A DNA stretch of 15,454 nucleotides from Verrucomicrobiia bacterium (lineage in GTDB: Bacteria > Verrucomicrobiota > Verrucomicrobiia > Limisphaerales > UBA11358). The notes beneath the pieces were generated by a model that was given only the letters and a program-made list of their open reading frames with translations, had not been told where the DNA came from and ran no database searches. A program made the position numbers and the translations under genes. Shown here piece by piece: positions 1 to 7,503 of the stretch (positions are counted from its first letter, which is position 1; the number at the start of each line of letters is the position of its first letter). Location of the stretch: contig JASHVW010000099.1 of the NCBI GenBank assembly GCA_030044395.1, positions 1 through 15,454 of the forward strand, in the 5' to 3' direction.

Positions 1-100
1 GCAGGTCAAGAAAACGCATCGCCAAAAAATCAGCGTCGCATGATCTCTATTTGAAAGTTTGTCTCTTGCTTTCACCGGTTGGTCCGCCGAAACTTCCGCA

Positions 101-481
101 ATGCCGTCGGTCAAAAAAATTTCCGCCCGCCAAAGGGTGCTCGCGCAATGGCGCGGCATTGACCTCGAGCTGGAGGAAACGGCCCGGCCCGTCCGCGTGC
201 GCGGGGCGGACCGGATTGTTTCCAAGGTTCTGGCGGACTTGAAAATGGACTCGCGCCGGGCGGAGATCGAAATCGTCAAAGTCTGGAATTCCCTCCTGGA
301 CCCGGACATCGTGGCGCATGCGCAACCGGCCAATTTGCACAAAGGCACATTGTTTGTGACGGTGGACAGCAGTGTCTGGCTCTCGGAAATCGTCCGCTAT
401 CGGCGGAGGGAAATCCTGGACCGTTTGCAGTTCAGCTTCGGGAAAAACGTCATCCAGAGGATCTCCTTTCGCGCCGGGTAA
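101..481 (+). CDS. dciA: DciA-like (DUF721) replicative helicase loader
   Basis: Predicted 126-residue protein of the DUF721/DciA family, the ancestral bacterial loader or operator of the DnaB replicative helicase; it acts in the cytoplasm at replication initiation. The family core is visible in the second half: the VWNSLL stretch near residue 61, AHAQP near 73, the KGTLFV strand near 81, and the SSVWLSEI segment near 90 followed by RREILDRL. This corresponds to the small KH-like domain that defines the family. The basic N-terminus (KKISARQR) is usual. I prefer the ATG at 101 over a TTG at 59, because the extra 14 residues of the longer form look unlike the family and neither start has a Shine-Dalgarno. 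The 3' end faces the sixA-like gene with a 29-bp gap. Family assignment is fairly sure; function is taken from the family. Confidence 0.8.
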   Translation: MPSVKKISARQRVLAQWRGIDLELEETARPVRVRGADRIVSKVLADLKMDSRRAEIEIVKVWNSLLDPDIVAHAQPANLHKGTLFVTVDSSVWLSEIVRYRRREILDRLQFSFGKNVIQRISFRAG

Positions 482-488
482 AGACCTT

Positions 489-506
489 GCGGGTACATTA
501 CCCTGC
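489..506. terminator. Weak hairpin between convergent dciA and sixA
   Basis: The 29-bp gap between the two convergent stop codons holds a small inverted repeat, GGGTA (491-495), loop CAT, TACCC (499-503), extendable by two pairs across a bulge. It could act as a shared bidirectional terminator, but there is no clear T-tract on either strand, so the call is weak. Confidence 0.25.
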
Positions 507-510
507 CAAA

Positions 511-1014
511 TCAAGCCATCAGTTCCATTTGTTTTGGCGTGAGAAGCCAGCAGAACTTCGCGCAGCGGCCGAAATGCAATTGGCCGGCTTTCAATTTGCA
601 CAGGGCAGCTTTCTTGAAGTCAATCTTCGTGCCGGCATCACCGGAAATGAGTTGAGAAATCAATTGGCTTAAATACGGCTCGTGCCCCACGAGCAACAAA
701 TTTTCAGGCGGCGGCTTGAGCGCGGCGATTTTCTCGATGGCTTGCTCCGGGTTGCCTTCGGCGATCAATGTTTCGGACAACTTCAATCGCTCTTTCAAAT
801 TCAATTTGTCGGCCACTATCTCTGCCGTCTTCTTCGCGCGCTCGTAGGGGCTGGATAGAATCAAATCAAATTCCAGTTCCATTTTCTTCAAGGCACGGGA
901 AATCCTTTGGAGTTGCTTTTCGCCTTCCCGCGTCAAAGGCCGCAGGGAGTCGTCCCTGCGCTTCCATTCCTCGCGTTCCAGCGCAATGCCATGCCTCAAA
1001 ATAAATATGTTCAT
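511..1014 (-). CDS. sixA: SixA-type phosphohistidine phosphatase
   Basis: A 167-residue histidine phosphatase of the short branch-1 SixA type, which removes phosphate from phosphohistidine, for example on HPt domains or phosphotransferase proteins. The N-terminus MNIFILRHG carries the RHG signature (His8 is the phospho-acceptor). SSPYERAKKTA (residues 54-64) supplies the conserved second arginine (Arg59), and VGHEPYLS (109-116) gives the second active-site histidine (His111). Length fits the family (about 160). There is no signal peptide, so it is cytoplasmic. It is transcribed divergently from the Ppx/GppA gene, 99 bp apart, and the two may share a regulatory region. No Shine-Dalgarno precedes the ATG. 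The C-terminal tail after residue 150 (CAKFCWLL) is ordinary. Substrate is unknown from sequence alone; other small-molecule histidine phosphatases are less likely given the SixA-like length. Confidence 0.88.
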   Translation of the reverse strand: MNIFILRHGIALEREEWKRRDDSLRPLTREGEKQLQRISRALKKMELEFDLILSSPYERAKKTAEIVADKLNLKERLKLSETLIAEGNPEQAIEKIAALKPPPENLLLVGHEPYLSQLISQLISGDAGTKIDFKKAALCKLKAGQLHFGRCAKFCWLLTPKQMELMA

Positions 1015-1021
1015 GCGCGGA

Positions 1022-1049
1022 AAAATACACCGGCATGGCGCAAACGCAA
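1022..1049 (-). promoter_or_regulatory. Possible sigma70-type promoter for sixA-like gene
   Basis: On the minus strand TTGCGT (1044-1049) and TATTTT (1022-1027) are separated by 16 bp. The -10 lies only 7 bp from the ATG, so transcription would start at or next to the start codon, giving a leaderless message. Pattern match by eye only; hexamers are imperfect. Confidence 0.22.
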
Positions 1050-1076
1050 AGGCCCGAAAAGTGTGACATTTTAGCT

Positions 1077-1104
1077 TTGGCTCTTTAATCGAGCCTTGTA
1101 GAAT
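1077..1104 (+). promoter_or_regulatory. Possible promoter for the Ppx/GppA gene
   Basis: TTGGCT (1077-1082) and TAGAAT (1099-1104) are spaced 16 bp apart. The -10 is 9 bp before the ATG at 1114, predicting a leader of only a few bases, in keeping with the lack of any Shine-Dalgarno. Seen by eye; not verified. Confidence 0.3.
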
Positions 1105-1113
1105 TGGTCGTGT

Positions 1114-2091
1114 ATGGAAGCCGCCTTACGCGCCAGCGCCGCCGGCGCCGCCTTTGCCCCCGTGCAAAGGCGCGCGGTCATTGACATTGGCACCAACTCC
1201 ATCAAGTTGCTCGTCGCCGACGTTCGCGGACGCCGCGTGCATCCCATCCACGAGGAAAGCCGGCAGACACGCCTGGGCAAGAATTTCTACGACACCCGCC
1301 GTCTCCAACCGGAAGCAGTCGCCTGCACCGCCGAAGCGGTATGGGAATTTGCGGAAATTGCGCGGGAACGGCAGGCCGAAACGATTCGCGTCATCGCTAC
1401 CAGCGCGGCGCGGGACGCGGTAAATAAACCTGACTTGATTTCCACGATTGAACGGGCTTCGGGACTCAACGTGGAGATTATTTCCGGCGAGCAGGAAGCC
1501 GACTGGGCCTTTCAGGGCGTCACGGCCAATTCGGACCTGGCGCGGAGGCCGCTGCTTTTGCTGGACGTGGGTGGCGGCAGCACCGAGTTCATTTTAGGCC
1601 GCGGCGCTGAAAAACATTTTGCTGAAAGTTTTCCTCTCGGTACCGTGCGACTGCTTGAAAAATTTCCGCCCAGCAACCCGCCGAAACGCATCGAATTTGA
1701 AAGAAGCCGCGACTGGGTCGAAAATATTCTGCGCCGGGAAGTGCGCCCGAAACTTGAGCCGCCTTTACGGCGCGAAGGAAACGGCAATGTTCAACTGGCC
1801 GGAACCGGCGGCACAGTCAGCATCCTGTCGCGTATGGAAAAAAAATTGGACCGCTTTGACAGGGAGGAAATCGAGCGGACCGTTTTGAGTTTTGACCGCG
1901 TGGTTGCCATTCGAAAGGATTTGTGGCGTTTGCCGCTCGCCAAACGGCGGGAAATCATCGGCCTGCCCAAAATGCGTGCCGATGTGATTCTGACCGGCGT
2001 TTTGATCTACGAAATCATCATGCAGGAATTCGGCTTCGCGCAACTTCGCGTGAGCACCCGCGGGCTCCGTTTCGCGGCAGTGATGGACTAA
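1114..2091 (+). CDS. ppx: Ppx/GppA family exopolyphosphatase
   Basis: A 325-residue member of the Ppx/GppA phosphatase family (actin-like ASKHA fold), which hydrolyses inorganic polyphosphate from the end or pppGpp to ppGpp. The phosphate-1 loop VIDIGTNSIKLLV is at residues 22-34, IATSAARDA at 94-102, SGEQEA with the probable catalytic Glu127 at 124-129, the second glycine loop LLDVGGGSTEF at 149-159, and LAGTGGTVS at 228-236. It stops after the two actin-like subdomains, so it is the short form without the C-terminal HD-like domain of E. coli Ppx. The first 18 residues are alanine-rich and outside the fold, so the true start could be slightly downstream, though no better ATG is seen. It lies divergent from a SixA-like gene and its TAA interlocks with the TAG of glnK on the other strand. 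Ppx versus GppA activity cannot be separated here. Confidence 0.9.
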   Translation: MEAALRASAAGAAFAPVQRRAVIDIGTNSIKLLVADVRGRRVHPIHEESRQTRLGKNFYDTRRLQPEAVACTAEAVWEFAEIARERQAETIRVIATSAARDAVNKPDLISTIERASGLNVEIISGEQEADWAFQGVTANSDLARRPLLLLDVGGGSTEFILGRGAEKHFAESFPLGTVRLLEKFPPSNPPKRIEFERSRDWVENILRREVRPKLEPPLRREGNGNVQLAGTGGTVSILSRMEKKLDRFDREEIERTVLSFDRVVAIRKDLWRLPLAKRREIIGLPKMRADVILTGVLIYEIIMQEFGFAQLRVSTRGLRFAAVMD

Positions 2092-2426
2092 ACGGCGCTT
2101 TCGCCGCGTTCATCAGTGCGGATACGCACCGCTTCATCAATCGTCGAAACAAAAACTTTTCCGTCGCCGATCTTCCCCGTCTTGGCGGCCTTCACAATGG
2201 CCTCCACGGCGGCTTTGGCCTGGGCATCCGGCAAAACGGTTTCAATCTTGATCTTCGGCAAAAAATCCACGGTGTATTCGCTGCCGCGGTAAATTTCCGT
2301 GTGGCCCTTCTGACGGCCAAAGCCTTTGACTTCGGTCACCGTCATGCCCTGAATCCCGATTTCGTTCAATGCGTCTTTGACTTCGGTCAACTTGAACGGT
2401 TTGATGATGGCTTCAATTTTTTTCAT
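2088..2426 (-). CDS. glnK: PII nitrogen signal transduction protein GlnK/GlnB
   Basis: PII trimeric regulator that senses 2-oxoglutarate and ATP/ADP and blocks the AmtB channel. Starting at the ATG at 2426 (MKKIEAIIKPFK) gives exactly the usual 112 residues and puts the uridylylated tyrosine of the T-loop at Tyr51 (in YRGSEYTVDF), as in E. coli. Also visible are GFGRQKGHTE (T-loop base), KIKIE, and the B/C-loop region KTGKIGDGKVFV with the DEAVRIRT segment. An in-frame ATG nine bases upstream (2433-2435) overlaps the amtB stop as ATGA and would add three residues; coupled translation from there is possible. The gene lies directly downstream of amtB on the same strand, the reverse of the E. 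coli glnK-amtB order. Retention of Tyr51 suggests control by a GlnD-type uridylyltransferase encoded elsewhere. GlnK is preferred over GlnB because of the amtB linkage. Confidence 0.96.
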   Translation of the reverse strand: MKKIEAIIKPFKLTEVKDALNEIGIQGMTVTEVKGFGRQKGHTEIYRGSEYTVDFLPKIKIETVLPDAQAKAAVEAIVKAAKTGKIGDGKVFVSTIDEAVRIRTDERGESAV

Positions 2427-2431
2427 AAACT

Positions 2432-3811
2432 TCATTCATTGTATGCCCGCTCGCCATGTTGCGACAGGTCGAGGCCCACAAATTCATCTTCCTGGCTCAC
2501 GCGCATGGTGGACACGACACCAACAATTTTCAAGATAATAAATGTGCCAACCGCCGCCAGCGCAACCGTGCCCAAGACCGCTTCCAGTTGGTTCACGAAT
2601 TGCGCGCCGCCACCCGCCAGGGACACGGCTACGCCGTCCCTCATAAAGGTTGTCGCAATTGCCGGATTGACCGCGGCGCTGGCCAGAAATCCCAGCATCA
2701 ACATTCCCACGCAACTGCCGACGCCGTGGACGCCGAAGACATCCAACGAATCGTCATAATTGAAGATCGCCTTCAGCTTGGTTACCGCCAGATAGCAAAT
2801 CACGCCCGCGGCCAGGCCGATGCAAAAGGCGGCCGGCACGCTGACAAATCCCGAGGCCGGGGTGATGGTGGCCAAACCGGCAACCATTCCCGAAGCCGCG
2901 CCCAGAACACTGGGCCTGCCCTTGAGCAGCCATTCGGTGGCCGTCCAACTCAGGGCCGCCGCCGCCGCGGAAAAATGCGTTGCCGCAAAGGCGCTCGTCG
3001 CCAGCGCGCCCGCGCTCAAAGCGCTGCCGCCGTTGAACCCAAACCATCCCACCCAGAGCAGTCCCGCGCCTATCAGGGAAAACACCACGTTGTGCGGCAC
3101 CATTGGCTCACGCGGGTAACCATCGCGTTTGCCCAGCATCAGCGCAAAAACCAGCGCCGAAACCCCCGAACTGATATGCACCACCGTCCCGCCAGCAAAA
3201 TCCAAGGCTGGAATTTTGCCGCCGCCGGCCCAATTGAACAATCCGCCCTTGCCCCACATCATGTGGCACAACGGAAAATAAACCATCACCATCCACAAAA
3301 TGGTGAACAGCAAATACCCCTTGAACTTGATGCGCTCGGCGATCGCGCCGCTGATGAGCGCGGGCGTGATGATGGCAAACATCATTTGAAAGAGCATGAA
3401 CGTCTCCTGCGGAATCGTCGCGGCGTAAGCGGTATTCGGCGCCGCGCCGACATTCTTCAGAAACAAATACGTCAGCGGGTTGCCGCAAAACGGATTCCCT
3501 TCCGCAAAGGCCATGCTGTACCCGAAAATCATCCACATTGTCGAAACCACCCCCATCAAAATCAGGCTGTGCATCATCGTGGACAGCACGTTTTTCGTCC
3601 GCACCAATCCGCCGTAAAACAATATCAACCCCGGCGCGGTCATCATCAGCACCAGCGCCGAACTGGCCAGCACCCAGGCGTTATCGCCGGTATCGATCAT
3701 CGGCATCCCAGGATGCGGTTCATCCGCCCGCAATGATCCGGCAAAAAACAGCAAAAACAGCCCGAAACCAAGACGCAAAATTCTTTTTCCAATGAGAGAA
3801 GTGGAATTCAT
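2432..3811 (-). CDS. amtB: Ammonium transporter AmtB
   Basis: A 459-residue Amt/Rh ammonium channel of the inner membrane. The N-terminus has a cleavable-looking signal peptide (about residues 1-29, ending SLRAD), as in E. coli AmtB, followed by about eleven hydrophobic segments. Key pore residues are visible: the twin histidines His212 (GGTVVHIS) and His362 (FGVHGVGS), Asp204 in ALDFAGG, the phenylalanine gate at Phe141/Phe145 (FQMMFAIITP) and Phe259 (WFGFNGGS), and Trp186 (HMMWGKGG). A loop of about 30 residues (105-136) between early helices is longer than in E. coli. The cytoplasmic tail ends shortly after residue 437. glnK follows with overlapping or near-overlapping codons, so the pair is one operon in which GlnK would gate the channel. 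The 98-bp gap to the divergent mutS contains a palindrome next to this start. No Shine-Dalgarno is seen. Confidence 0.97.
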   Translation of the reverse strand: MNSTSLIGKRILRLGFGLFLLFFAGSLRADEPHPGMPMIDTGDNAWVLASSALVLMMTAPGLILFYGGLVRTKNVLSTMMHSLILMGVVSTMWMIFGYSMAFAEGNPFCGNPLTYLFLKNVGAAPNTAYAATIPQETFMLFQMMFAIITPALISGAIAERIKFKGYLLFTILWMVMVYFPLCHMMWGKGGLFNWAGGGKIPALDFAGGTVVHISSGVSALVFALMLGKRDGYPREPMVPHNVVFSLIGAGLLWVGWFGFNGGSALSAGALATSAFAATHFSAAAAALSWTATEWLLKGRPSVLGAASGMVAGLATITPASGFVSVPAAFCIGLAAGVICYLAVTKLKAIFNYDDSLDVFGVHGVGSCVGMLMLGFLASAAVNPAIATTFMRDGVAVSLAGGGAQFVNQLEAVLGTVALAAVGTFIILKIVGVVSTMRVSQEDEFVGLDLSQHGERAYNE

Positions 3812-3824
3812 GTGTGTAAAGTTT

Positions 3825-3844
3825 CGAAAAAATCCATTTTTTCG
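3825..3844. promoter_or_regulatory. Palindrome in the amtB-mutS divergent gap
   Basis: CGAAAAAAT and ATTTTTTCG form 9-bp arms around a CC centre. The element sits 13 bp upstream of the amtB ATG and about 65 bp before mutS. It could be an operator or an mRNA hairpin in the amtB leader. It does not resemble an NtrC site, and I see no sigma54 -24/-12 motif here. Confidence 0.35.
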
Positions 3845-3909
3845 TCAATCCTGCGATTGCATAAAACTTCTCGTTTTTTGCCGTCATTCGGCGTTTAATT
3901 CCCCGAGCG

Positions 3910-6471
3910 ATGGCCGCGGAAGTTCAACTCACGCCGATGATGGCGCAATATCGCCGCATCAAAGGCGAACTGCCCGCGGATGCGCTATTGCTTTTTCGCC
4001 TCGGTGACTTTTACGAAATGTTCTTCGAGGACGCCCAGGCTGGAGCTCAAATTCTGAACCTGGCCCTGACCGCGCGCAACGGCGTGCCCATGTGCGGCCT
4101 CCCCTTCCACGCGGCCAGCGGTTACATCGGGAAAATTCTTCGCTCCGGTCGCAAAGTGGCCATCTGCGAACAACTCGAAGAGGCCCAGCCCGGCAAACTC
4201 GTCAAACGCGAGGTCACCCAAATCCTGTCACCGGGAACCCATTTCGACGAACGAATGCTGGCCGCGGAAAAAAATAATTTCCTCGCCGCCATATGTCCGC
4301 GCGGAACCATTTTCGGCCTGGCCTTGGTGGATTTGACCACCGGCGAATTTCTTACCACTGAATTGGAGGGCGTGGCCGCGCTGCTGGCCGAGTTGGATCG
4401 CCTGCGCCCCGCTGAAATCATTTTTCCCTCCGAGAAAACCGCCGTCCGGGACGCCCTGCGCGATGCTTTCAAAATCCTCAACGGCTGCGACGACTGGACC
4501 TTCGCGCCGGAAACAGCCGTCTTTACCGTGCGCGACCATTTCAAGGTGGCGTCGCTCGACGGCTTTGGCCTGAAGGACAGGACCGCCGCCGTCGGCGCGG
4601 CCGGCGGCGCGCTGCATTTCCTGACGCAGCATTTGCGCCGTGACGTGAAAAACCTCACGCGCATTTCATTTTATCAACGCGGTGATTTTCTCGCGTTGGA
4701 CCAGACGACTTTGCGGCATTTGGAAATCCTGGAGCCGCTGCGCCATGACGCCCCGCGTCAGTCCTCGCTATACGGCGTGCTCAACCGGACGGCCACCCCG
4801 ATGGGCGCGCGCCTCCTGCGAAATTGGGTGTCCCAACCTTTGGCGGACGTGAAGCCGATTTGCCTGCGCCAGGACGCCGTTGATATTTTAATCGAGCAAC
4901 CCGCCGCGCTGGAGCAGTTTCGCGCGCAACTTGCCAACGTTCGAGATCTGGAACGCACGATTGGCCGGTTGAGCAGCGGGAGTGGCAACGCTCGCGACTT
5001 GGTGGCGCTGCGGATGGCGCTCGAACAATTACCCGCACTCAAGCGGATTCTGGACGGTGTGGGGACCGGCAAACCGAGTTATAACTTGTTGCCCGGCGGA
5101 GTGGACAAACTGGAAGACGCCCCGCGAAGTTTGATAGAAAATCTCGGATCGCAGGTTTCCGAGGAGCCTGATTTGGTGGAACTGCTTGCGCGCGCTGTGG
5201 TGGATGATCCACCGCTGGCCGTCAAGGAAGGCGGACTGGTCCGCGACGGGTTCGATGCCGCGCTCGATGAAATCCGCCAGGCGGCGCGCGGCGGCAAAGA
5301 ATGGATTGCCAAATTACAGTCGGACGAAATTCTGCGGACGGGAATTTCCTCGCTGAAGGTCCGGTTCAATTCGGTTTTCGGTTACTATATTGAAATCACC
5401 AAATCGAACCTGGACAAGGTGCCGGTTCATTACATTCGCAAGCAGACCATCGCCAATGGCGAGCGTTTTATCACGCCGGAACTCAAGGAAATGGAGGGGA
5501 AAATTCTTGGTGCGGAAGAGCGTTGTGTGAAGCTGGAGTACGAATTGTTCCAGCGTTTGCGCGAAACGGTGCTGGGCAAACTTAAGGACATCCAGCATAC
5601 CGCCGCCGCGCTGGCGCAATTGGACGTGCTGGCCTCGTTCGCCGAGACCGCCCGTTTGCATAACTATTGCCGCCCAAAAATTTCTGATGAAGGCATTTTA
5701 AAAATCCGCGACGGGCGCCATCCGGTTCTGGAACAACATCTGTCGGACGAACGGTTCGTGGCGAATGACGCCGAGCTGAATGGCGAAACGCAAATTGCGC
5801 TCATCACCGGTCCGAATATGGCTGGCAAATCCACCTATATCCGCCAGGTCGCGCTCATCGCATTGCTGGCGCACACCGGCAGCTTTGTGCCGGCAGCGGA
5901 AGCACGGGTTGATTTGTTGGACCGGATTTTTACGCGCATCGGCGCCAGCGACGACCTGGCGCGCGGGCAAAGCACCTTCATGGTGGAAATGACCGAAACG
6001 GCCAACATTCTGAACAACGCCACTCCGCGCAGTTTGATCGTCCTGGACGAAATCGGCCGCGGCACAAGCACATTTGACGGGCTTTCCCTCGCCTGGAGCA
6101 TCGTCGAATATCTGCATAACCAGGTCGGCGCGAAGACTTTATTCGCCACGCATTATCACGAGTTGACGGAGCTGGCGTCGCGCCTGCCCCGGTTGAAAAA
6201 TTTTAATGTGGCCGTTCGGGAATGGCACGACCAGATTGTCTTTCTCCGCAAAATTGTTGCCGGCGGCACGGATAAAAGCTATGGCATCCAGGTGGCCCGC
6301 CTCGCGGGGGTGCCAAAGGGAATATTGGAGCGGGCAAAACAGATATTATCGAACCTCGAAGAGTCCGAGTTGACCCCGGAAGGAAATGTGCGCCAACCGC
6401 GCCGGCAACAGGACCGCGAGAAATTGAAAAATCTGGCCCCTCCCCCGCAAATGGACCTGTTTGGGGCGTGA
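3910..6471 (+). CDS. mutS: DNA mismatch repair ATPase MutS
   Basis: Full-length 853-residue MutS, which binds base mismatches and small loops and recruits MutL. The mismatch-reading Phe-x-Glu motif is at GDFYEMFF (Phe34, Glu36). Connector, lever (PRQSSLYGVLNRT, MGARLLRNW) and clamp regions follow. The ATPase domain has Walker A GPNMAGKS at 634-641, the signature and Walker B region LIVLDEIGRGTST with Asp713-Glu714, and the ATHYHEL switch at about 746-752. The protein ends in QMDLFGA: QMDLF (847-851) matches the beta-clamp-binding consensus QxxLF and lies two residues from the C-terminus, so a tetramerisation tail beyond it, as in E. coli MutS, appears to be absent. The start ATG at 3910 gives the expected short N-terminus before the mismatch domain; a weak GAG precedes it. 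The gene stands alone, divergent from amtB. Confidence 0.99.
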   Translation: MAAEVQLTPMMAQYRRIKGELPADALLLFRLGDFYEMFFEDAQAGAQILNLALTARNGVPMCGLPFHAASGYIGKILRSGRKVAICEQLEEAQPGKLVKREVTQILSPGTHFDERMLAAEKNNFLAAICPRGTIFGLALVDLTTGEFLTTELEGVAALLAELDRLRPAEIIFPSEKTAVRDALRDAFKILNGCDDWTFAPETAVFTVRDHFKVASLDGFGLKDRTAAVGAAGGALHFLTQHLRRDVKNLTRISFYQRGDFLALDQTTLRHLEILEPLRHDAPRQSSLYGVLNRTATPMGARLLRNWVSQPLADVKPICLRQDAVDILIEQPAALEQFRAQLANVRDLERTIGRLSSGSGNARDLVALRMALEQLPALKRILDGVGTGKPSYNLLPGGVDKLEDAPRSLIENLGSQVSEEPDLVELLARAVVDDPPLAVKEGGLVRDGFDAALDEIRQAARGGKEWIAKLQSDEILRTGISSLKVRFNSVFGYYIEITKSNLDKVPVHYIRKQTIANGERFITPELKEMEGKILGAEERCVKLEYELFQRLRETVLGKLKDIQHTAAALAQLDVLASFAETARLHNYCRPKISDEGILKIRDGRHPVLEQHLSDERFVANDAELNGETQIALITGPNMAGKSTYIRQVALIALLAHTGSFVPAAEARVDLLDRIFTRIGASDDLARGQSTFMVEMTETANILNNATPRSLIVLDEIGRGTSTFDGLSLAWSIVEYLHNQVGAKTLFATHYHELTELASRLPRLKNFNVAVREWHDQIVFLRKIVAGGTDKSYGIQVARLAGVPKGILERAKQILSNLEESELTPEGNVRQPRRQQDREKLKNLAPPPQMDLFGA

Positions 6472-6593
6472 GGACTGTCCGCGACGGTGGTTGGATGACG
6501 CAACGATTACGGATGGGGACGCGCCTCGCCATCAGGTGAACACCTACCATGGCCGCAGTTGCCAACGAGGGAATTCCGGCTTTTCTTATTTGT

Positions 6594-7421
6594 ATGAAAA
6601 CAAAAATGCCGAGCGCCTGGATGGTCGGTGCGGCGATTTTGACAATGGCGACGCTTTCGTCGCCGGCGGATGAATCGTCCGCCGCGGCTGCCGGGCAGGA
6701 AAAAACATACACGGGCACGGTCATGGACGTGCATCCAAACCAACAGACCCTGCGCGTGCGCGAATGGGTCCTGACCAAGAACTTCAATATTGGCAATTCC
6801 TGCGCATTCGCCCTTTGGGATAAACCAGCGGGCGCACTGACGGATTTACGCCCCGGCGAAAAAGTCACGGTCACTTACCAGGTTTCCAACGGTGTAATGG
6901 TGGCTAACCGGGTCAAGGAAGACCTGGCGAGAGAGGAAGGCACGGTCCAGGCTGTCAATCCGACTGCCCATGCCATTACCGTGCGGCACCATGGAATGAA
7001 CACGACGTTCCAAATTGCGGATGACTGCAATGTGGTGTTGCGTGACAACCATTCAGGGTTCATCTCGGACGTCCAGGCAGGCGATCTCGTTACGGTGATT
7101 TATGATTCACCGAACCGCCATGCGACCGCGCTGCAAATCGCGCAAACGAGCGCGACCTTTAACGGAACGCTGACCGCCATTGATTTGGAATCCAAGACAT
7201 TGAAAGCCAAATCCATGTTTGAAACCAAGTCGTTTGACGTTGGCGACCAATGTGCCATCGTTCTCCATGGCAAGATCGGCGGACAACTGAGCGAGCTAAG
7301 GCCTGATGAGCCGCTCGTCATCAATTATTACGATGTGAATGGCGTCAACATTGTCAATCGCATCGCCACGGCGCCGCCGGCGCACACGGAGACGACTACC
7401 TCGATGCAGGCCGTCCCATAA
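6594..7421 (+). CDS. Exported protein with three tandem ~70-residue repeats
   Basis: Hypothetical secreted protein of about 275 residues. The ATG at 6594 gives a typical signal peptide (MKTK, then a hydrophobic stretch to about residue 22, with a small-residue region ending near SSPA); an in-frame ATG at 6549 adds 15 residues before it and is less likely. The mature part is three repeats: about 39-110 (starting YTGTVMDV), 115-187 (EGTVQAV) and 188-257 (FNGTLTAI). Each runs G-T-hydrophobic, a strand, an IGNSC/IADDC/VGDQC segment with one cysteine at the same place, a DLRPGE-like turn (LRPGE, VQAGD, LRPDE), a V-T-V-x-Y-like strand, and a final V-ANR/VNRI-like strand. The pattern resembles DUF5666-like small beta-barrel repeats. 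No catalytic motif is seen; a periplasmic or surface binding role is conceivable but unproven. It follows mutS by 122 bp and is closed by a strong terminator. Confidence 0.75.
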   Translation: MKTKMPSAWMVGAAILTMATLSSPADESSAAAAGQEKTYTGTVMDVHPNQQTLRVREWVLTKNFNIGNSCAFALWDKPAGALTDLRPGEKVTVTYQVSNGVMVANRVKEDLAREEGTVQAVNPTAHAITVRHHGMNTTFQIADDCNVVLRDNHSGFISDVQAGDLVTVIYDSPNRHATALQIAQTSATFNGTLTAIDLESKTLKAKSMFETKSFDVGDQCAIVLHGKIGGQLSELRPDEPLVINYYDVNGVNIVNRIATAPPAHTETTTSMQAVP

Positions 7422-7441
7422 CCGCGCTTCTGCGCTTCAAT

Positions 7442-7486
7442 TCGCGGCATGTTTTTCTTGCATTGACATGCCGCGATTTTTGTTTT
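7442..7486 (+). terminator. Rho-independent terminator after the triple-repeat gene
   Basis: TCGCGGCATG (7442-7451) and CATGCCGCGA (7467-7476) are perfect 10-bp arms around a 15-nt loop, followed at once by TTTTTGTTTT. It lies 21 bp after the stop codon at 7421. This is a textbook intrinsic terminator on the plus strand. Confidence 0.85.
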
Positions 7487-7503
7487 ATCGAATTGCATCG
7501 CGG

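Noticed and set aside
1..100. Possible 3' end of an upstream gene before dciA
   Set aside because: A short basic frame ends at a TGA at 41-43, but it is too short to identify; nothing can be supported here.
1923..2759. Open frame of 278 codons over the ends of ppx, glnK and amtB
   Set aside because: Overlaps three well-supported genes; its translation is low in motif content.
2456..3736. Open frame of 426 codons antisense to amtB
   Set aside because: It lies entirely within amtB on the other strand and encodes a His/Arg/Gln-rich product with no domain pattern; it follows from codon bias of the real gene.
6534..6545. AGGTG-AA-CACCT palindrome between mutS and the triple-repeat gene
   Set aside because: Only 5-bp arms with a 2-nt centre; no supporting promoter context.
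7463..7491. TTGACA with TATCGA at 17-bp spacing, promoter-like
   Set aside because: TTGACA overlaps the terminator loop and right arm, and only the AKR remnant lies downstream; chance match is more likely.
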